Source: Prevotellamassilia timonensis (lineage in GTDB: Bacteria > Bacteroidota > Bacteroidia > Bacteroidales > Bacteroidaceae). Taken from it: DNA of 64,000 bases. Positions 18,436-28,237 of the stretch are shown here, piece after piece. Numbering within the stretch: position 1 is the first letter of the stretch; the number at the start of each line of letters is the position of its first letter. The notes below the pieces were generated by a model that was given only the letters and a program-made list of their open reading frames with translations, made no database searches and was not told the origin of the DNA. Where the stretch lies: NCBI RefSeq assembly GCF_900106785.1, contig NZ_LT629845.1:373028-437027 (forward strand). Reading direction: 5' to 3'. The translations under genes were made by a program, and so were the position numbers.

Positions 18436-20427
18436 ATGAAACGAATATTACGATTTTTGGCGGCCGTGGTGTTATTAAGCATCATGGGTACGGTGCAAAC
18501 ATGGGCAGAATTTACTTTGTCGTCAGATGGTGCTGCACTCGCGGCAGAGAGCTATCCACGCCGTATGGTGATGGAGGAGGCCACTGCTACATGGTGTGGC
18601 TGGTGTCCTCAGGGCATTGTGGCCATAGATGGCCTTAAACGCGATTTTCCCGACAACTTTTTAGCCATTGCTATACACGGAAACGGGGATAAAATGGCGT
18701 ATGTTGACGAATATGGCTTGCAGGTTAATAGTTATCCTTCAGCCTTTCTCAATCGCCAAAGTACGTCAGTGAGCTATTCGTGGCTAAAACGACAAATAGA
18801 AAAGGCCGGACTGACAACTGATAAAATGGTGCGCATTGACAGCGTAACCTATGTTGAGGCCGATGAGGCGTATAAGGTGTATACAACCACACGTGTGGCC
18901 AATTTTTTGGAAAATGCACAACTGCGCTTGGTGTATGTGGTGACAGAGGATAGTGTGGGCCCTTATAAACAAACGAATAATTTTGCTGGTGAAAGTGAGG
19001 AGATGGGTGGATTTGAGAACTTGCCAACAAAGGTGGAAATGCTGTATTCGGACGTTGCGCGCTTCATTTATCTCAGTTGTGACGGGCTGGAGGGTAGTGT
19101 GCCATCAACGTTGGAGGCCTGCAAGGATTATGCTTATGTGGCAAACGTATCTGCAAACTTTAATTGTGACGACTATGGAAAGTTGCAACTCACGGTGATG
19201 CTCTACGATGCTGCCACAAATACCATCGTGAATGCGGATCGTATGCCATTGCCTAAGCGCACCGATTTGGATAAAACGCTGACTATTGATATGGGGCAAG
19301 AACCTGGTACGCTGAAGGAGAAGTTGGGCAATGATTTGTACAAGGTGCGTACTTTAGTTGTTAGTGGTAAGATAAATGGTGATGATTTGGCTACGCTCCG
19401 TGATATGGTGGGGTGTACTGACAATAAAACGCCCAAACTTGCAAATTTGGATTTAAGTGCAGCGCAGATAGTAAAAGGTGGTGTCTATATGGATGACAAA
19501 GAGCTGGATAAAGATAATCATTTGCCAGATTTGGCCTTTGAACGTGCTGTGTCTTTGCGTTCTATTACTGTTCCGAGTACATTGCGTTCTATTGGTTATG
19601 CGGCGTTTCAAGATACCTATTCGTTGCGTGAGGTGAACCTTAATGAAGGATTGGTGGAAATAGACACTTGGGCATTTGCTTCTTGGAACGTAGAAAGTTC
19701 TCTTGAAAAAATAAATATCCCGTCTACAGTGAGGTCGTTTCAAGGCACGACATTTGCTTCTTGTTATAAACTGAAAGATTTCACCTTCCACCCAGATAAT
19801 CCTTATTATACGTTTGATGGAATAGCTGTATACACAAAAGATTACGGACAAATAGTGCATATTATCCCTTCTTATGATGGTATGTTGCCTTTGCCTGATG
19901 AGTGCCGCACGGTGCAATGGAGCTCTCTTCGTTCGGGTAAGTTAAAAGGCTTTGTGGGTAAAAATGTAATAGAAATAGGTGGGCATGCTTTTGCTGACCT
20001 GTGGAGTGCAGATTATTTGGCTTTTGGTAGTAAATTAAAAAGAGTAGGAATTGGTCCGTTTAGCTATGCGCGACTAAATAGATTATATTTGGGGTGTCAT
20101 GACATACCTGATGGTGAGTATGTGGATTATGTTGATGGTGTATATAGTGATTATTGGGACGCTTATAAAAAAGTTACACTCTATGTGCCACGCGATGCGG
20201 TTGACAAATTTCAGAAGCATCGTGTGTGGGGCATGGCTAAAGAGGTGTTACCTATCGAAGATACGGAATTTGCCTATCTTGCCGATTCGGAACTTGATGC
20301 GGTGGACGAGGTCGAGACTTCGTCAACGGCTATGCCACATAGCATATATTCACCCACAGGTGTGAAGCTCAACAGGCCAATAAAAGGTTTGAATATTGTT
20401 GATGGTAAAAAGGTGATGGTGAAGTAA
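18436..20427 (+). CDS. Secreted Omp28/thioredoxin-like protein with BspA-type leucine-rich repeats
   Basis: A 663-aa protein with a signal peptide (RFLAAVVLLSIMGTVQTWA). Residues 40-125 form a thioredoxin-like domain with W-C54-G-W-C57, as in Omp28-related proteins, followed by a beta-rich region to about 290. Residues 300-560 contain BspA-like leucine-rich repeats (LRSITVPSTLRSIGYAAFQDTYSLREVNLNEG, LEKINIPSTVRSFQGTTF). The C-terminus SIYSPTGVKLNRPIKGLNIV...VMVK resembles the C-terminal sorting tails of Prevotella surface proteins exported by the type IX system. A redox domain joined to an adhesion-type repeat domain suggests a surface protein acting on disulfides of partners; this is inference. 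A TATATTTG box lies at 18388-18395. It is transcribed alone. Confidence 0.8.
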   Translation: MKRILRFLAAVVLLSIMGTVQTWAEFTLSSDGAALAAESYPRRMVMEEATATWCGWCPQGIVAIDGLKRDFPDNFLAIAIHGNGDKMAYVDEYGLQVNSYPSAFLNRQSTSVSYSWLKRQIEKAGLTTDKMVRIDSVTYVEADEAYKVYTTTRVANFLENAQLRLVYVVTEDSVGPYKQTNNFAGESEEMGGFENLPTKVEMLYSDVARFIYLSCDGLEGSVPSTLEACKDYAYVANVSANFNCDDYGKLQLTVMLYDAATNTIVNADRMPLPKRTDLDKTLTIDMGQEPGTLKEKLGNDLYKVRTLVVSGKINGDDLATLRDMVGCTDNKTPKLANLDLSAAQIVKGGVYMDDKELDKDNHLPDLAFERAVSLRSITVPSTLRSIGYAAFQDTYSLREVNLNEGLVEIDTWAFASWNVESSLEKINIPSTVRSFQGTTFASCYKLKDFTFHPDNPYYTFDGIAVYTKDYGQIVHIIPSYDGMLPLPDECRTVQWSSLRSGKLKGFVGKNVIEIGGHAFADLWSADYLAFGSKLKRVGIGPFSYARLNRLYLGCHDIPDGEYVDYVDGVYSDYWDAYKKVTLYVPRDAVDKFQKHRVWGMAKEVLPIEDTEFAYLADSELDAVDEVETSSTAMPHSIYSPTGVKLNRPIKGLNIVDGKKVMVK

Positions 20428-20444
20428 AGCGCGAACTCTATGTG

Positions 20445-20502
20445 CCAACCCTTAAATCCGCTATTTGTTTAGGAACGAATGGTGAGCGGATTTAAGGGTT
20501 GG
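20445..20502 (+). terminator. Hairpin terminator after the Omp28/LRR gene
   Basis: A perfect 18-bp stem (20445-20462 with 20485-20502) with a 22-nt loop, 18 bp past the stop codon. No T-tract follows directly. Confidence 0.75.
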
Positions 20503-20611
20503 CTGCGTGTGATGCCCACGTTTTAGGGGTAGAGTAGGCGGAGTGAAGCTCTTTTTACGAAACGTTGTGTACTTAATTGCGAGAACCTTAGCAGAGTTGT
20601 AACTTTTTTCG

Positions 20612-20619
20612 TATCTTTG
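20612..20619 (+). promoter_or_regulatory. Promoter -7 box TATCTTTG of the PurF-like gene
   Basis: TATCTTTG matches TAnnTTTG and lies 25 bp before the start codon. A good -33 element at 19-21 bp is not evident. Confidence 0.5.
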
Positions 20620-20644
20620 CCCACAAAACCAAAGAATTCGGCGA

Positions 20645-22531
20645 ATGGAACCTTTGAAACATGAGTGCGGTGTAGCCATGGTGCGATTACTCAAGCCGCT
20701 CTCTTATTATGAAAAGAAATATGGCACGTGGATGTACGGCTTGAACAAGCTGTATTTGCTGATGGAAAAGCAGCATAACCGCGGTCAAGAAGGTGCGGGG
20801 CTGGCATGCGTGAAAATGCAGGCGGCTCCAGGTGAGGAGTTTATGTTTCGGCAACGCGGCCTTGGCGGCGGAGCCATTCAAGAGATTTTTGGTAACGTAC
20901 ATAAGGAATTAGCTGATTTCACAAGCGAACAATTGCATGACGCGGACTTTGCGGCCCGTTATGTTCCGTTTGCTGGCGAAATATATATGGGCCACCTCCG
21001 GTATTCGACTACTGGCAAGAGTGGCCTTTCGTATGTCCACCCGTTTTTGCGCCGCAGCAACTGGCGCGCCAAGAATTTGTGCATCTGCGCCAACTTCAAC
21101 ATGACAAACGTGATGGAGATATTCAACGAGATAGCTGTGAAAGGCCAGCATCCGCGTATGGTGTCGGACACATATATCTTACTTGAACAACTCGGTCATC
21201 GCCTTGACCGCGAGAGCGAACGCTGCTTTGTTGAGGCTAAGAAGTTGGGGCTCGAAAATATGGACATCACGCGCTACATTGAGGACAATATTAACCTGTG
21301 CAACGTGCTGAAGAAGGCTGCACCCGTGTGGGACGGTGGTTATGTGCTGTGTGGCGTGACCGGTTCGGGCGAGATGTTCACCATGCGCGACCCTTGGGGC
21401 ATACGTCCTGCGTTTTATTACAAAGATGACGAATTGATGGTTGTAGCCTCAGAGCGTCCTGTCATACAAACGGCTTTGGACGTGGAGGCTGACATGGTGC
21501 ATGAGCTGCAGCCTGGTCAGGGCATCTTTATGAATAAATGCGGAGAAGTGCATACCGAACAGGTAATTGAGGCTAAAAAATATGCTGCTTGTTCGTTTGA
21601 GCGCGTGTACTTCAGCCGTGGCTCGGACAAGGATATCTATAATGAACGCAAGGAACTCGGCCGTACCTTGGTTGAGCCTATATTGAAGGCTGTCAACAAT
21701 GAGTTAGACAATACCGTGTTTGGCTATATTCCTAATACAGCTGAGGCCGCCTATTATGGCATGCTGCAGGGTTTTAACGAATATCTTAACCGACAGAAGG
21801 CAGAAGATATTGAAAAGCTCGGTGCAAATGTCACACACGAAAAGCTGCATGAAATATTGTCGCGCCGTATCCGCGCTGAAAAGGTGGCATGGAAGGATAT
21901 CAAGATGCGCACATTCATAGCTGAGGGCAATTCGCGCAACGATTTGGCTGCTCATGTTTATGACATCACTTATGGCTCGGTGCGTCCGGGCGTTGATAAT
22001 CTTGTGGTAATAGACGACAGTATTGTGCGTGGTACGACACTGCGTGAGAGCATCATACGCATCATGGACCGTTTGCACCCGCGTCGCATAGTAGTGGTAA
22101 GCTCGTCGCCGCAGGTGCGCTACCCCGATTATTATGGCATAGACATGGCGCACATGGAGGAGTTTATAGCCTTCCGCGCAGCCATAGAACTGCATAAGGA
22201 ACGTGGCATTGAAGCACGCTTGGACGTTATATATCAGCGCTGTAAGGCACAACTGAATTTGCCCAAAGAGCAGGTGGTGAACTATGTGCGCGATGTGTAC
22301 GAACCATTCACCTCGGAGGATATATCTGAGAAAATGGCCGAAATGCTCCGCCCCGAAGGTGTAACAACCGAAATACATATTGTGTATCAAAGTATTGAAG
22401 GGCTGCATAAGGCTTGTCCGCATTCACCAGGCGATTGGTATTTCTCTGGTCATTATCCGACGCCTGGAGGCAACAAGCGTGTGAATGAAGCCTTTGTGAA
22501 TTTCTACGAAAACTCTTATAAAACGAAATAG
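20645..22531 (+). CDS. PurF-family amidophosphoribosyltransferase-like protein, long form
   Basis: A 628-aa two-domain enzyme. The N-terminal Ntn-hydrolase glutaminase has Cys8 (MEPLKHECGVAMV), implying removal of a seven-residue propeptide, then QHNRGQEGAG and GHLRYSTTGKSGLSYVHPF. The C-terminal phosphoribosyltransferase carries the PRPP loop VVIDDSIVRGTTLRES at about 454-469. It is over 100 residues longer than typical PurF (about 500), with an extra region around residues 370-440 and a C-terminal extension. It lies directly upstream of carA and carB on the same strand, an arrangement I recall from other Bacteroidales. It may be a paralogue of the purine-pathway enzyme; a role tied to pyrimidine or carbamoyl-phosphate metabolism is inferred from context only. 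Confidence 0.8.
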   Translation: MEPLKHECGVAMVRLLKPLSYYEKKYGTWMYGLNKLYLLMEKQHNRGQEGAGLACVKMQAAPGEEFMFRQRGLGGGAIQEIFGNVHKELADFTSEQLHDADFAARYVPFAGEIYMGHLRYSTTGKSGLSYVHPFLRRSNWRAKNLCICANFNMTNVMEIFNEIAVKGQHPRMVSDTYILLEQLGHRLDRESERCFVEAKKLGLENMDITRYIEDNINLCNVLKKAAPVWDGGYVLCGVTGSGEMFTMRDPWGIRPAFYYKDDELMVVASERPVIQTALDVEADMVHELQPGQGIFMNKCGEVHTEQVIEAKKYAACSFERVYFSRGSDKDIYNERKELGRTLVEPILKAVNNELDNTVFGYIPNTAEAAYYGMLQGFNEYLNRQKAEDIEKLGANVTHEKLHEILSRRIRAEKVAWKDIKMRTFIAEGNSRNDLAAHVYDITYGSVRPGVDNLVVIDDSIVRGTTLRESIIRIMDRLHPRRIVVVSSSPQVRYPDYYGIDMAHMEEFIAFRAAIELHKERGIEARLDVIYQRCKAQLNLPKEQVVNYVRDVYEPFTSEDISEKMAEMLRPEGVTTEIHIVYQSIEGLHKACPHSPGDWYFSGHYPTPGGNKRVNEAFVNFYENSYKTK

Positions 22532-22615
22532 TACAGATGTTTGCCGGTAACGCAGTGCTGATTATGCCGGTAATCTATGCATACTCTACTTATAAATCTA
22601 CATCAACTCAATAAT

Positions 22616-23701
22616 ATGCGTAACGTAACACTTGTTCTTGACGACGGAACCAAATTTCATGGTAAGTCGTTTGGTTATGAAGCTCCTGTAGCAGGCGAAG
22701 TGGTTTTCAACACAGCCATGATGGGTTATCCCGAAAGTTTGACAGACCCTTCGTATGCAGGACAGCTCATGACTCTTACATATCCGCTTGTGGGCAATTA
22801 TGGTGTGCCACCTTTCACAATCGGTGATGATAAATTGGCCACTTACATGGAGAGTGACCGCATTTATGCTTCGGCTATTATCGTGAGCGATTATAGCGAG
22901 CAGTACAGTCATTGGAATGCTGTGGAAAGTTTGGGGGACTGGCTGAAACGCGAAAAGGTGCCAGGCATTACGGGCATCGACACGCGCGAACTTACCAAAG
23001 TGTTGCGTGAACATGGTGTGATGATGGGTAAGATATTGTTTGATGATGAGCCCAACAACGTTCCTACGGCAGAGTATGAGGGGGTTAATTATGTGGCTAA
23101 AGTGTCATGCAAGGAAATCATTCGTTACAACGAAGGCGAGAACCGCAAGAAAGTGGTGCTCGTTGACTGTGGCGTGAAGAATAACATCATTCGTTGCTTG
23201 ATAAAGCGCGGGGTAGAGGTTATTCGTGTGCCTTGGAACTACGATTTCAATGACATGGAATTTGATGGCCTGTTCCTGGCAAATGGTCCTGGCGACCCGG
23301 ACACTTGTGTGGAGGCAGTCGAGAATATTCGCAAGTTCTTGAACAATCCGGTTGTACGTCCTTGCATGGGTATTTGTATGGGTAATCAGTTGCTGTCGAA
23401 GGCCGCAGGTGCCAGCATCTACAAGTTGAAGTATGGACACCGCAGTCACAACCAGCCAGTGCGTATGGTTGGCACAAACCGTTGCTTCGTTACATCGCAA
23501 AACCACGGCTATGCAGTAGACAACCGTACACTGCCTGCTGAATGGGAACCCTACTTTGTCAATATGAATGATGGCTCGAACGAGGGTGTGCGCCACAAGA
23601 CCAATCCTTGGTTCTCGGCTCAGTTCCACCCAGAGGCTTGTTCCGGTCCTGTTGATACGGAATTCCTTTTTGACGAGTTTGTAAAGTTGCTGAATAAATA
23701 A
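22616..23701 (+). CDS. carA: Carbamoyl-phosphate synthase small (glutaminase) subunit
   Basis: The start is the ATG at 22616 (MRNVTLVLDDGTKFHGKSFG); the in-frame ATG at 22577 adds 13 unrelated residues. The 361-aa protein has the CarA-specific N-terminal domain (GEVVFNTAMMGYPESLTDPSYAGQ) and a class I glutamine amidotransferase domain with the nucleophile Cys at about 254 in PCMGICMGNQ and the His-Glu pair in FHPEAC. It supplies ammonia to CarB for carbamoyl phosphate, the precursor of pyrimidines and arginine. carB follows after 97 bp on the same strand and the pair is probably one operon with the PurF-like gene. Confidence 0.96.
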   Translation: MRNVTLVLDDGTKFHGKSFGYEAPVAGEVVFNTAMMGYPESLTDPSYAGQLMTLTYPLVGNYGVPPFTIGDDKLATYMESDRIYASAIIVSDYSEQYSHWNAVESLGDWLKREKVPGITGIDTRELTKVLREHGVMMGKILFDDEPNNVPTAEYEGVNYVAKVSCKEIIRYNEGENRKKVVLVDCGVKNNIIRCLIKRGVEVIRVPWNYDFNDMEFDGLFLANGPGDPDTCVEAVENIRKFLNNPVVRPCMGICMGNQLLSKAAGASIYKLKYGHRSHNQPVRMVGTNRCFVTSQNHGYAVDNRTLPAEWEPYFVNMNDGSNEGVRHKTNPWFSAQFHPEACSGPVDTEFLFDEFVKLLNK

Positions 23702-23798
23702 TATATCCAAAGGGTGAAATAGTGCTGGGGCTGTAACCTGCTACATTCATGGTAGTGTGGTAGCCTCAGAGTATGCTCACCATCGAAATATCCAAGCT

Positions 23799-26700
23799 AT
23801 GACTACAATAAAGAAAGTTCTCCTTCTCGGTTCGGGCGCACTTAAAATTGGTGAGGCTGGCGAGTTTGACTATTCAGGTTCGCAGGCCCTCAAGGCTCTG
23901 AAAGAGGAGGGTATCGAAACAATACTTATCAATCCGAACATCGCCACGGTGCAAACTTCGGAGGGCGTGGCAGACCGTATCTACTTTTTGCCGGTAACAC
24001 CTTACTTTGTTGAGCGCGTAATCGAAAAGGAACGTCCCGAAGGCATCATGTTGGCATTTGGCGGACAAACCGCTCTTAACTGCGGTGTAAAACTCTTTGA
24101 AAACGGTGTGCTCGAAAAGTACAATCTCAAGGTGCTTGGCACACCGGTACAGGCCATCATGGATACGGAGGACCGTGAACTGTTTGTTGAGAAGTTGAAC
24201 GAAATCAACGTTAAGACAATCAAGAGCGAGGCTTGCGAAAATGTAGAGCAGGCTCGCAAGGCCGCTGCCGAATTGGGCTATCCTGTCATTCTGCGTGCCG
24301 CCTACGCTTTGGGCGGACTTGGATCGGGCTTCTGCGACAATGAGGAAGAACTCGACAAATTGGCTGAAAAGGCTTTCTCTTTCTCACCACAGGTGCTTGT
24401 AGAGAAGAGCTTGAAGGGTTGGAAAGAAGTGGAATATGAGGTTGTGCGCGACCGCTTTGACAACTGTATTACAGTTTGTAATATGGAGAACTTCGACCCG
24501 TTAGGCATTCATACGGGTGAGAGTATTGTGATTGCGCCTTCGCAGACGCTGACAAACTCTGAATATCATAAGCTGCGCGAACTCTCTATCCGCATTGTAC
24601 GCCATGTGGGCATTGTGGGTGAGTGTAACGTGCAATACGCTTTCGACCCCAACAGCGAGGATTATCGCGTAATCGAGGTTAATGCCCGTTTGTCGCGCTC
24701 TTCGGCTTTGGCATCAAAGGCTACTGGTTACCCCTTGGCTTTTGTGGCTGCTAAATTGGGCTTGGGCTACGGCTTGTTCGACTTGAAGAACTCTGTAACC
24801 AAAACAACTTCGGCTTTCTTTGAGCCGGCATTGGACTATGTGGTATGTAAGATACCGCGTTGGGACTTGGGCAAATTCCATGGCGTAGACCGCGAACTTG
24901 GTTCGTCAATGAAGTCTGTTGGTGAGGTTATGGCCATCGGCCGCACCTTTGAGGAGGTTATTCAGAAGGGCTTGCGCATGATTGGCCAGGGCATGCATGG
25001 CTTTGTTGACAACAAGGAACTCAAGATTGACAATGTGGACGAGGCTTTGAAAGAGCCTACCGACAAGCGTATCTTTGTTATTGAAAAGGCATTCAATGCA
25101 GGTTACACCATCGATCAAATTCATGAATTGACAAAGATTGACCGTTGGTTCTTGCAGAAGCTTTATAAAATACATGAGACGGATAGGGAACTGCATGCTT
25201 GCACCTCAATCAATGTGCTCGACAACGAATTGTTGCGTAAGGCAAAGGTGCAGGGCTTTACCGATTTCCAGATAGCTCGTGCCGTAGGCATGGAGAAGGA
25301 GATGGACATCGAAAAGGCTATTCTTGCGGTACGTGCACGTCGTAAGCAGGCCGGCATTCTGCCCGTTGTAAAGCAGATTGATACTTTGGCTGCCGAATAT
25401 CCCGCTCAGACCAATTACTTGTATCTGACATATAGTGGCATTGCTCACGACATTCGATTTGAAAATGACAAGCGCTCGGTTGTTGTGCTCGGTTCGGGTG
25501 CATATCGCATTGGTTCGTCTGTAGAGTTTGACTGGTGTGGTGTGCAGGCACTCAATACTATCCGCAGGGAGGGCTATCGCTCAATCATGATCAACTACAA
25601 CCCCGAGACTGTGTCGACGGACTATGACATGTGCGACCGACTCTACTTTGATGAGCTGACATTTGAGCGTGTAATGGATATTCTCGACTTAGAGTGTCCT
25701 TATGGCGTGATTGTGAGCACGGGAGGTCAGATTCCGAACAACTTGGCCATGCGCCTCGATGCTGAAAATATCAACTTGCTTGGCACACAAGCCAAATATA
25801 TTGATAATGCAGAGGACCGTGAGAAATTCTCTGAAATGTTGAATCGCATCGGTGTAGACCAGCCTGAGTGGAGCGCGTTGACTTCGATGGACGATATCCA
25901 GCACTTTATTGAGCGTGTTGGTTTCCCCGTATTGGTGCGTCCGTCGTATGTGCTCTCGGGTGCAGCCATGAACGTGTGCTCAAATCAGGAGGAACTCGAG
26001 CGCTTCTTGAAGTTGGCTGCCAATGTGTCGAAAAAGCACCCTGTGGTTGTGAGCCGCTTCATGCAGCACGCCAAGGAAGTAGAAATGGATGCTGTAGCCA
26101 AAGATGGCGAAATCATTGCATACGCCATATCTGAGCATATCGAATTTGCAGGTGTGCACTCTGGTGATGCTACAATTCAGTTCCCGCCGCAGAAACTTTA
26201 TGTTGAAACGGCACGTCGCATCAAGAAGATTTCAAAGCAAATTGCCAAGGAACTCCATATTTCTGGTCCATTCAACATTCAGTATCTGGCCCGCGAAAAC
26301 GATATCAAGGTTATTGAGTGTAACTTGCGTGCATCGCGTTCGTTCCCGTTCGTGAGCAAGGTGCTTAAAATCAACCTTATTGAGCTGGCTACACGCATTA
26401 TGCTCGGCTTGCCGGTTGAAAAGCCTGCAAAGAGTTTGTTCGACCTCGATTATGTAGGTGTCAAGGCATCGCAGTTCTCATTCAACCGCTTGCAGAAGGC
26501 CGACCCCGTGTTGGGTGTCGATATGGCTTCGACAGGCGAAGTAGGTTGTTTGGGCGAAGATTCGCGTTCGGCATTGCTCAAGGCCATGTTGTCAGTAGGC
26601 CAGCGTGTGCCCGAAAAGAATATTCTGCTTTCAACAGGTGATGGCAAGCAAAAGGCTGAAATGTTGGCTGCTTGTGCTATGCTGCGCGACCATGGTTATA

Positions 26701-27017
26701 AATTGTTCGCCACACCGGGTACAAGCCGCTATCTTGACGAAAACGGCATAGAAAACACTTTGGTGCATTGGCCCAGCGAGGAAGGACAACAGCCTCAGGC
26801 ACTCGACATGTTGCACAACAAGGACATCGATATGGTGGTAAATGTGACCAAGAACTTGTCGACGGGTGAATTGAGTAATGGTTACAAGATACGTCGTGCT
26901 GCTATCGACTTGAACATTCCTTTGATAACCAATGCCCGATTGGCATCGGCTTTCATCTACGCTTTCTGCACACAGAAACTTGACGATCTCGAAATCAAGT
27001 GCTGGCAGGAGTATTGA
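23799..27017 (+). CDS. carB: Carbamoyl-phosphate synthase large subunit
   Basis: The start is taken at 23799 (MTTIKKVLLLGSGALKIGEAGEFDYSG), where homology begins; the frame is open back to 23757. The 1072-aa protein has two homologous ATP-grasp halves: the first (GQTALNCGVKLF, GGLGSGFCDN) makes and uses carboxyphosphate, the second (SVVVLGSGAYRIGSSVEFDWCG, GGQIPNNLAM, VLSGAAMNV) phosphorylates carbamate. The C-terminal MGS-like regulatory domain (LFATPGTSRYLDENGIENTL) is present and is where allosteric effectors bind. Full length, no frame break. It pairs with CarA upstream. Confidence 0.97.
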   Translation: MTTIKKVLLLGSGALKIGEAGEFDYSGSQALKALKEEGIETILINPNIATVQTSEGVADRIYFLPVTPYFVERVIEKERPEGIMLAFGGQTALNCGVKLFENGVLEKYNLKVLGTPVQAIMDTEDRELFVEKLNEINVKTIKSEACENVEQARKAAAELGYPVILRAAYALGGLGSGFCDNEEELDKLAEKAFSFSPQVLVEKSLKGWKEVEYEVVRDRFDNCITVCNMENFDPLGIHTGESIVIAPSQTLTNSEYHKLRELSIRIVRHVGIVGECNVQYAFDPNSEDYRVIEVNARLSRSSALASKATGYPLAFVAAKLGLGYGLFDLKNSVTKTTSAFFEPALDYVVCKIPRWDLGKFHGVDRELGSSMKSVGEVMAIGRTFEEVIQKGLRMIGQGMHGFVDNKELKIDNVDEALKEPTDKRIFVIEKAFNAGYTIDQIHELTKIDRWFLQKLYKIHETDRELHACTSINVLDNELLRKAKVQGFTDFQIARAVGMEKEMDIEKAILAVRARRKQAGILPVVKQIDTLAAEYPAQTNYLYLTYSGIAHDIRFENDKRSVVVLGSGAYRIGSSVEFDWCGVQALNTIRREGYRSIMINYNPETVSTDYDMCDRLYFDELTFERVMDILDLECPYGVIVSTGGQIPNNLAMRLDAENINLLGTQAKYIDNAEDREKFSEMLNRIGVDQPEWSALTSMDDIQHFIERVGFPVLVRPSYVLSGAAMNVCSNQEELERFLKLAANVSKKHPVVVSRFMQHAKEVEMDAVAKDGEIIAYAISEHIEFAGVHSGDATIQFPPQKLYVETARRIKKISKQIAKELHISGPFNIQYLARENDIKVIECNLRASRSFPFVSKVLKINLIELATRIMLGLPVEKPAKSLFDLDYVGVKASQFSFNRLQKADPVLGVDMASTGEVGCLGEDSRSALLKAMLSVGQRVPEKNILLSTGDGKQKAEMLAACAMLRDHGYKLFATPGTSRYLDENGIENTLVHWPSEEGQQPQALDMLHNKDIDMVVNVTKNLSTGELSNGYKIRRAAIDLNIPLITNARLASAFIYAFCTQKLDDLEIKCWQEY

Positions 27018-27043
27018 TGATGTTTTAATGCAATGATACACTT

Positions 27044-27094
27044 CGGGTACATGATTCAGAGAGAATAATCAGTCTCTTTGGAACCATGTACCCG
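27044..27094 (+). terminator. Stem-loop after carB
   Basis: A perfect 10-bp stem CGGGTACATG/CATGTACCCG (27044-27053 with 27085-27094) encloses a second short hairpin (AGAGA/TCTCT). There is no T-tract, so it may be a processing or Rho-type 3' end rather than a classical terminator. Confidence 0.5.
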
Positions 27095-27160
27095 ATGTGC
27101 CTTTAAGGGGAGGTGTCTCTGAGATAGCTTGAAGAAACCTACTTACAAATTATAGCAACT

Positions 27161-28141
27161 ATGGAACATGTACGTTGGGGCTTCATCGGTTGTGGTGAAG
27201 TGACCGAAAAAAAGAGTGGCCCGGCTTTCAATTTGATTGAAGGATCTGAAGTTGTGGCAGTGATGAGTCGCAGGGCTGATCGTGCACAGTCGTATGCTGA
27301 GCGTCATGGCGTGAAGCGTTGGTACACCGATCCGCAAGCTCTGCTGAATGATCCTGAAGTGAATGCAGTTTATATAGCTACTCCGCCATCAACACATGCC
27401 ACTTATGCCATAATGGCAATGAAAAGCGGCAAGGCCGTATATGTGGAGAAACCTATGGCCTCGAACTATGAGGACTGCTGTCGTATCAACCGTATAGCTG
27501 AGAAAACGGGTGTGCCGTGTTTCGTGGCCTATTATCGGCGTTATTTGCCATACTTCATCAAGGTAAAGGACTTGGTTAATTCGGGCGCTGTGGGCAAGGT
27601 CGTAAATGTGCAAATACGCTTTGCAGTGCCGCCGCGTGATTTGGATTACAACAAAACTAACTTGCCGTGGCGTGTGCAGGCCGACATTGCTGGTGGGGGC
27701 TATTTCTACGATTTGGCACCGCATCAAATAGATTTATTGCAAGAGATGTTTGGCCCTATACTCGAGGCTGAGGGTATGAAAGCAAACCGTGGCGGATTAT
27801 ATCCCACCGAGGACTCTGTAAGTGCTTGTTTTAAGTTTGGCAACGGATTGCCAGGTTCTGGCTCATGGTGCTTTGTAGCACACGAATCGGCAAAGGAAGA
27901 CCGCATCGACATAGTGGGCGATAAAGGGTCGTTGTCTTTTTCGGTATTCACTTACCAACCCATTGTGTTGCAAAATGAAAACGGGCGTCAAGAGTTTGCT
28001 GTTGAAAACCCTCCCTATGTGCAGTTGCCCCTAATCAAGTTAGTGGTCGAACATTTGCAAGACAAAGCTATTTGTACTTGTGACTGTGTGAGTGCAACAC
28101 CTGTTAATTGGGTGGTAGACCGTATTTTGGGCAAGTTGTAA
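27161..28141 (+). CDS. Gfo/Idh/MocA-family oxidoreductase
   Basis: A 326-aa NAD(P)-dependent dehydrogenase. The N-terminal Rossmann domain has GFIGCGEVTEKKSGPAF and the family signature EKPMASNYEDC (around residue 98) with the conserved Lys; the C-terminal substrate domain includes GGGYFYDLAPHQIDLLQ with the His typical of the active site. Substrates of the family are sugars, inositols or biliverdin-like compounds; none can be picked here. It lies after carB behind a stem-loop and before a DUF4421 gene, with no sugar-pathway neighbours. Cytoplasmic. Confidence 0.85.
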   Translation: MEHVRWGFIGCGEVTEKKSGPAFNLIEGSEVVAVMSRRADRAQSYAERHGVKRWYTDPQALLNDPEVNAVYIATPPSTHATYAIMAMKSGKAVYVEKPMASNYEDCCRINRIAEKTGVPCFVAYYRRYLPYFIKVKDLVNSGAVGKVVNVQIRFAVPPRDLDYNKTNLPWRVQADIAGGGYFYDLAPHQIDLLQEMFGPILEAEGMKANRGGLYPTEDSVSACFKFGNGLPGSGSWCFVAHESAKEDRIDIVGDKGSLSFSVFTYQPIVLQNENGRQEFAVENPPYVQLPLIKLVVEHLQDKAICTCDCVSATPVNWVVDRILGKL

Positions 28142-28237
28142 GCGATACAATAATGGCCGCTGATATATGTTGATTTGTATTAGGAACATCTATTACGTAC
28201 TGCTATTAACGATTTAATAAGAAACATATCTGTCGCT

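Noticed and set aside
21704-22423. 239-codon open frame on the minus strand
   Set aside because: Antisense to the phosphoribosyltransferase half of the PurF-like gene; composition is that of a shadow frame.
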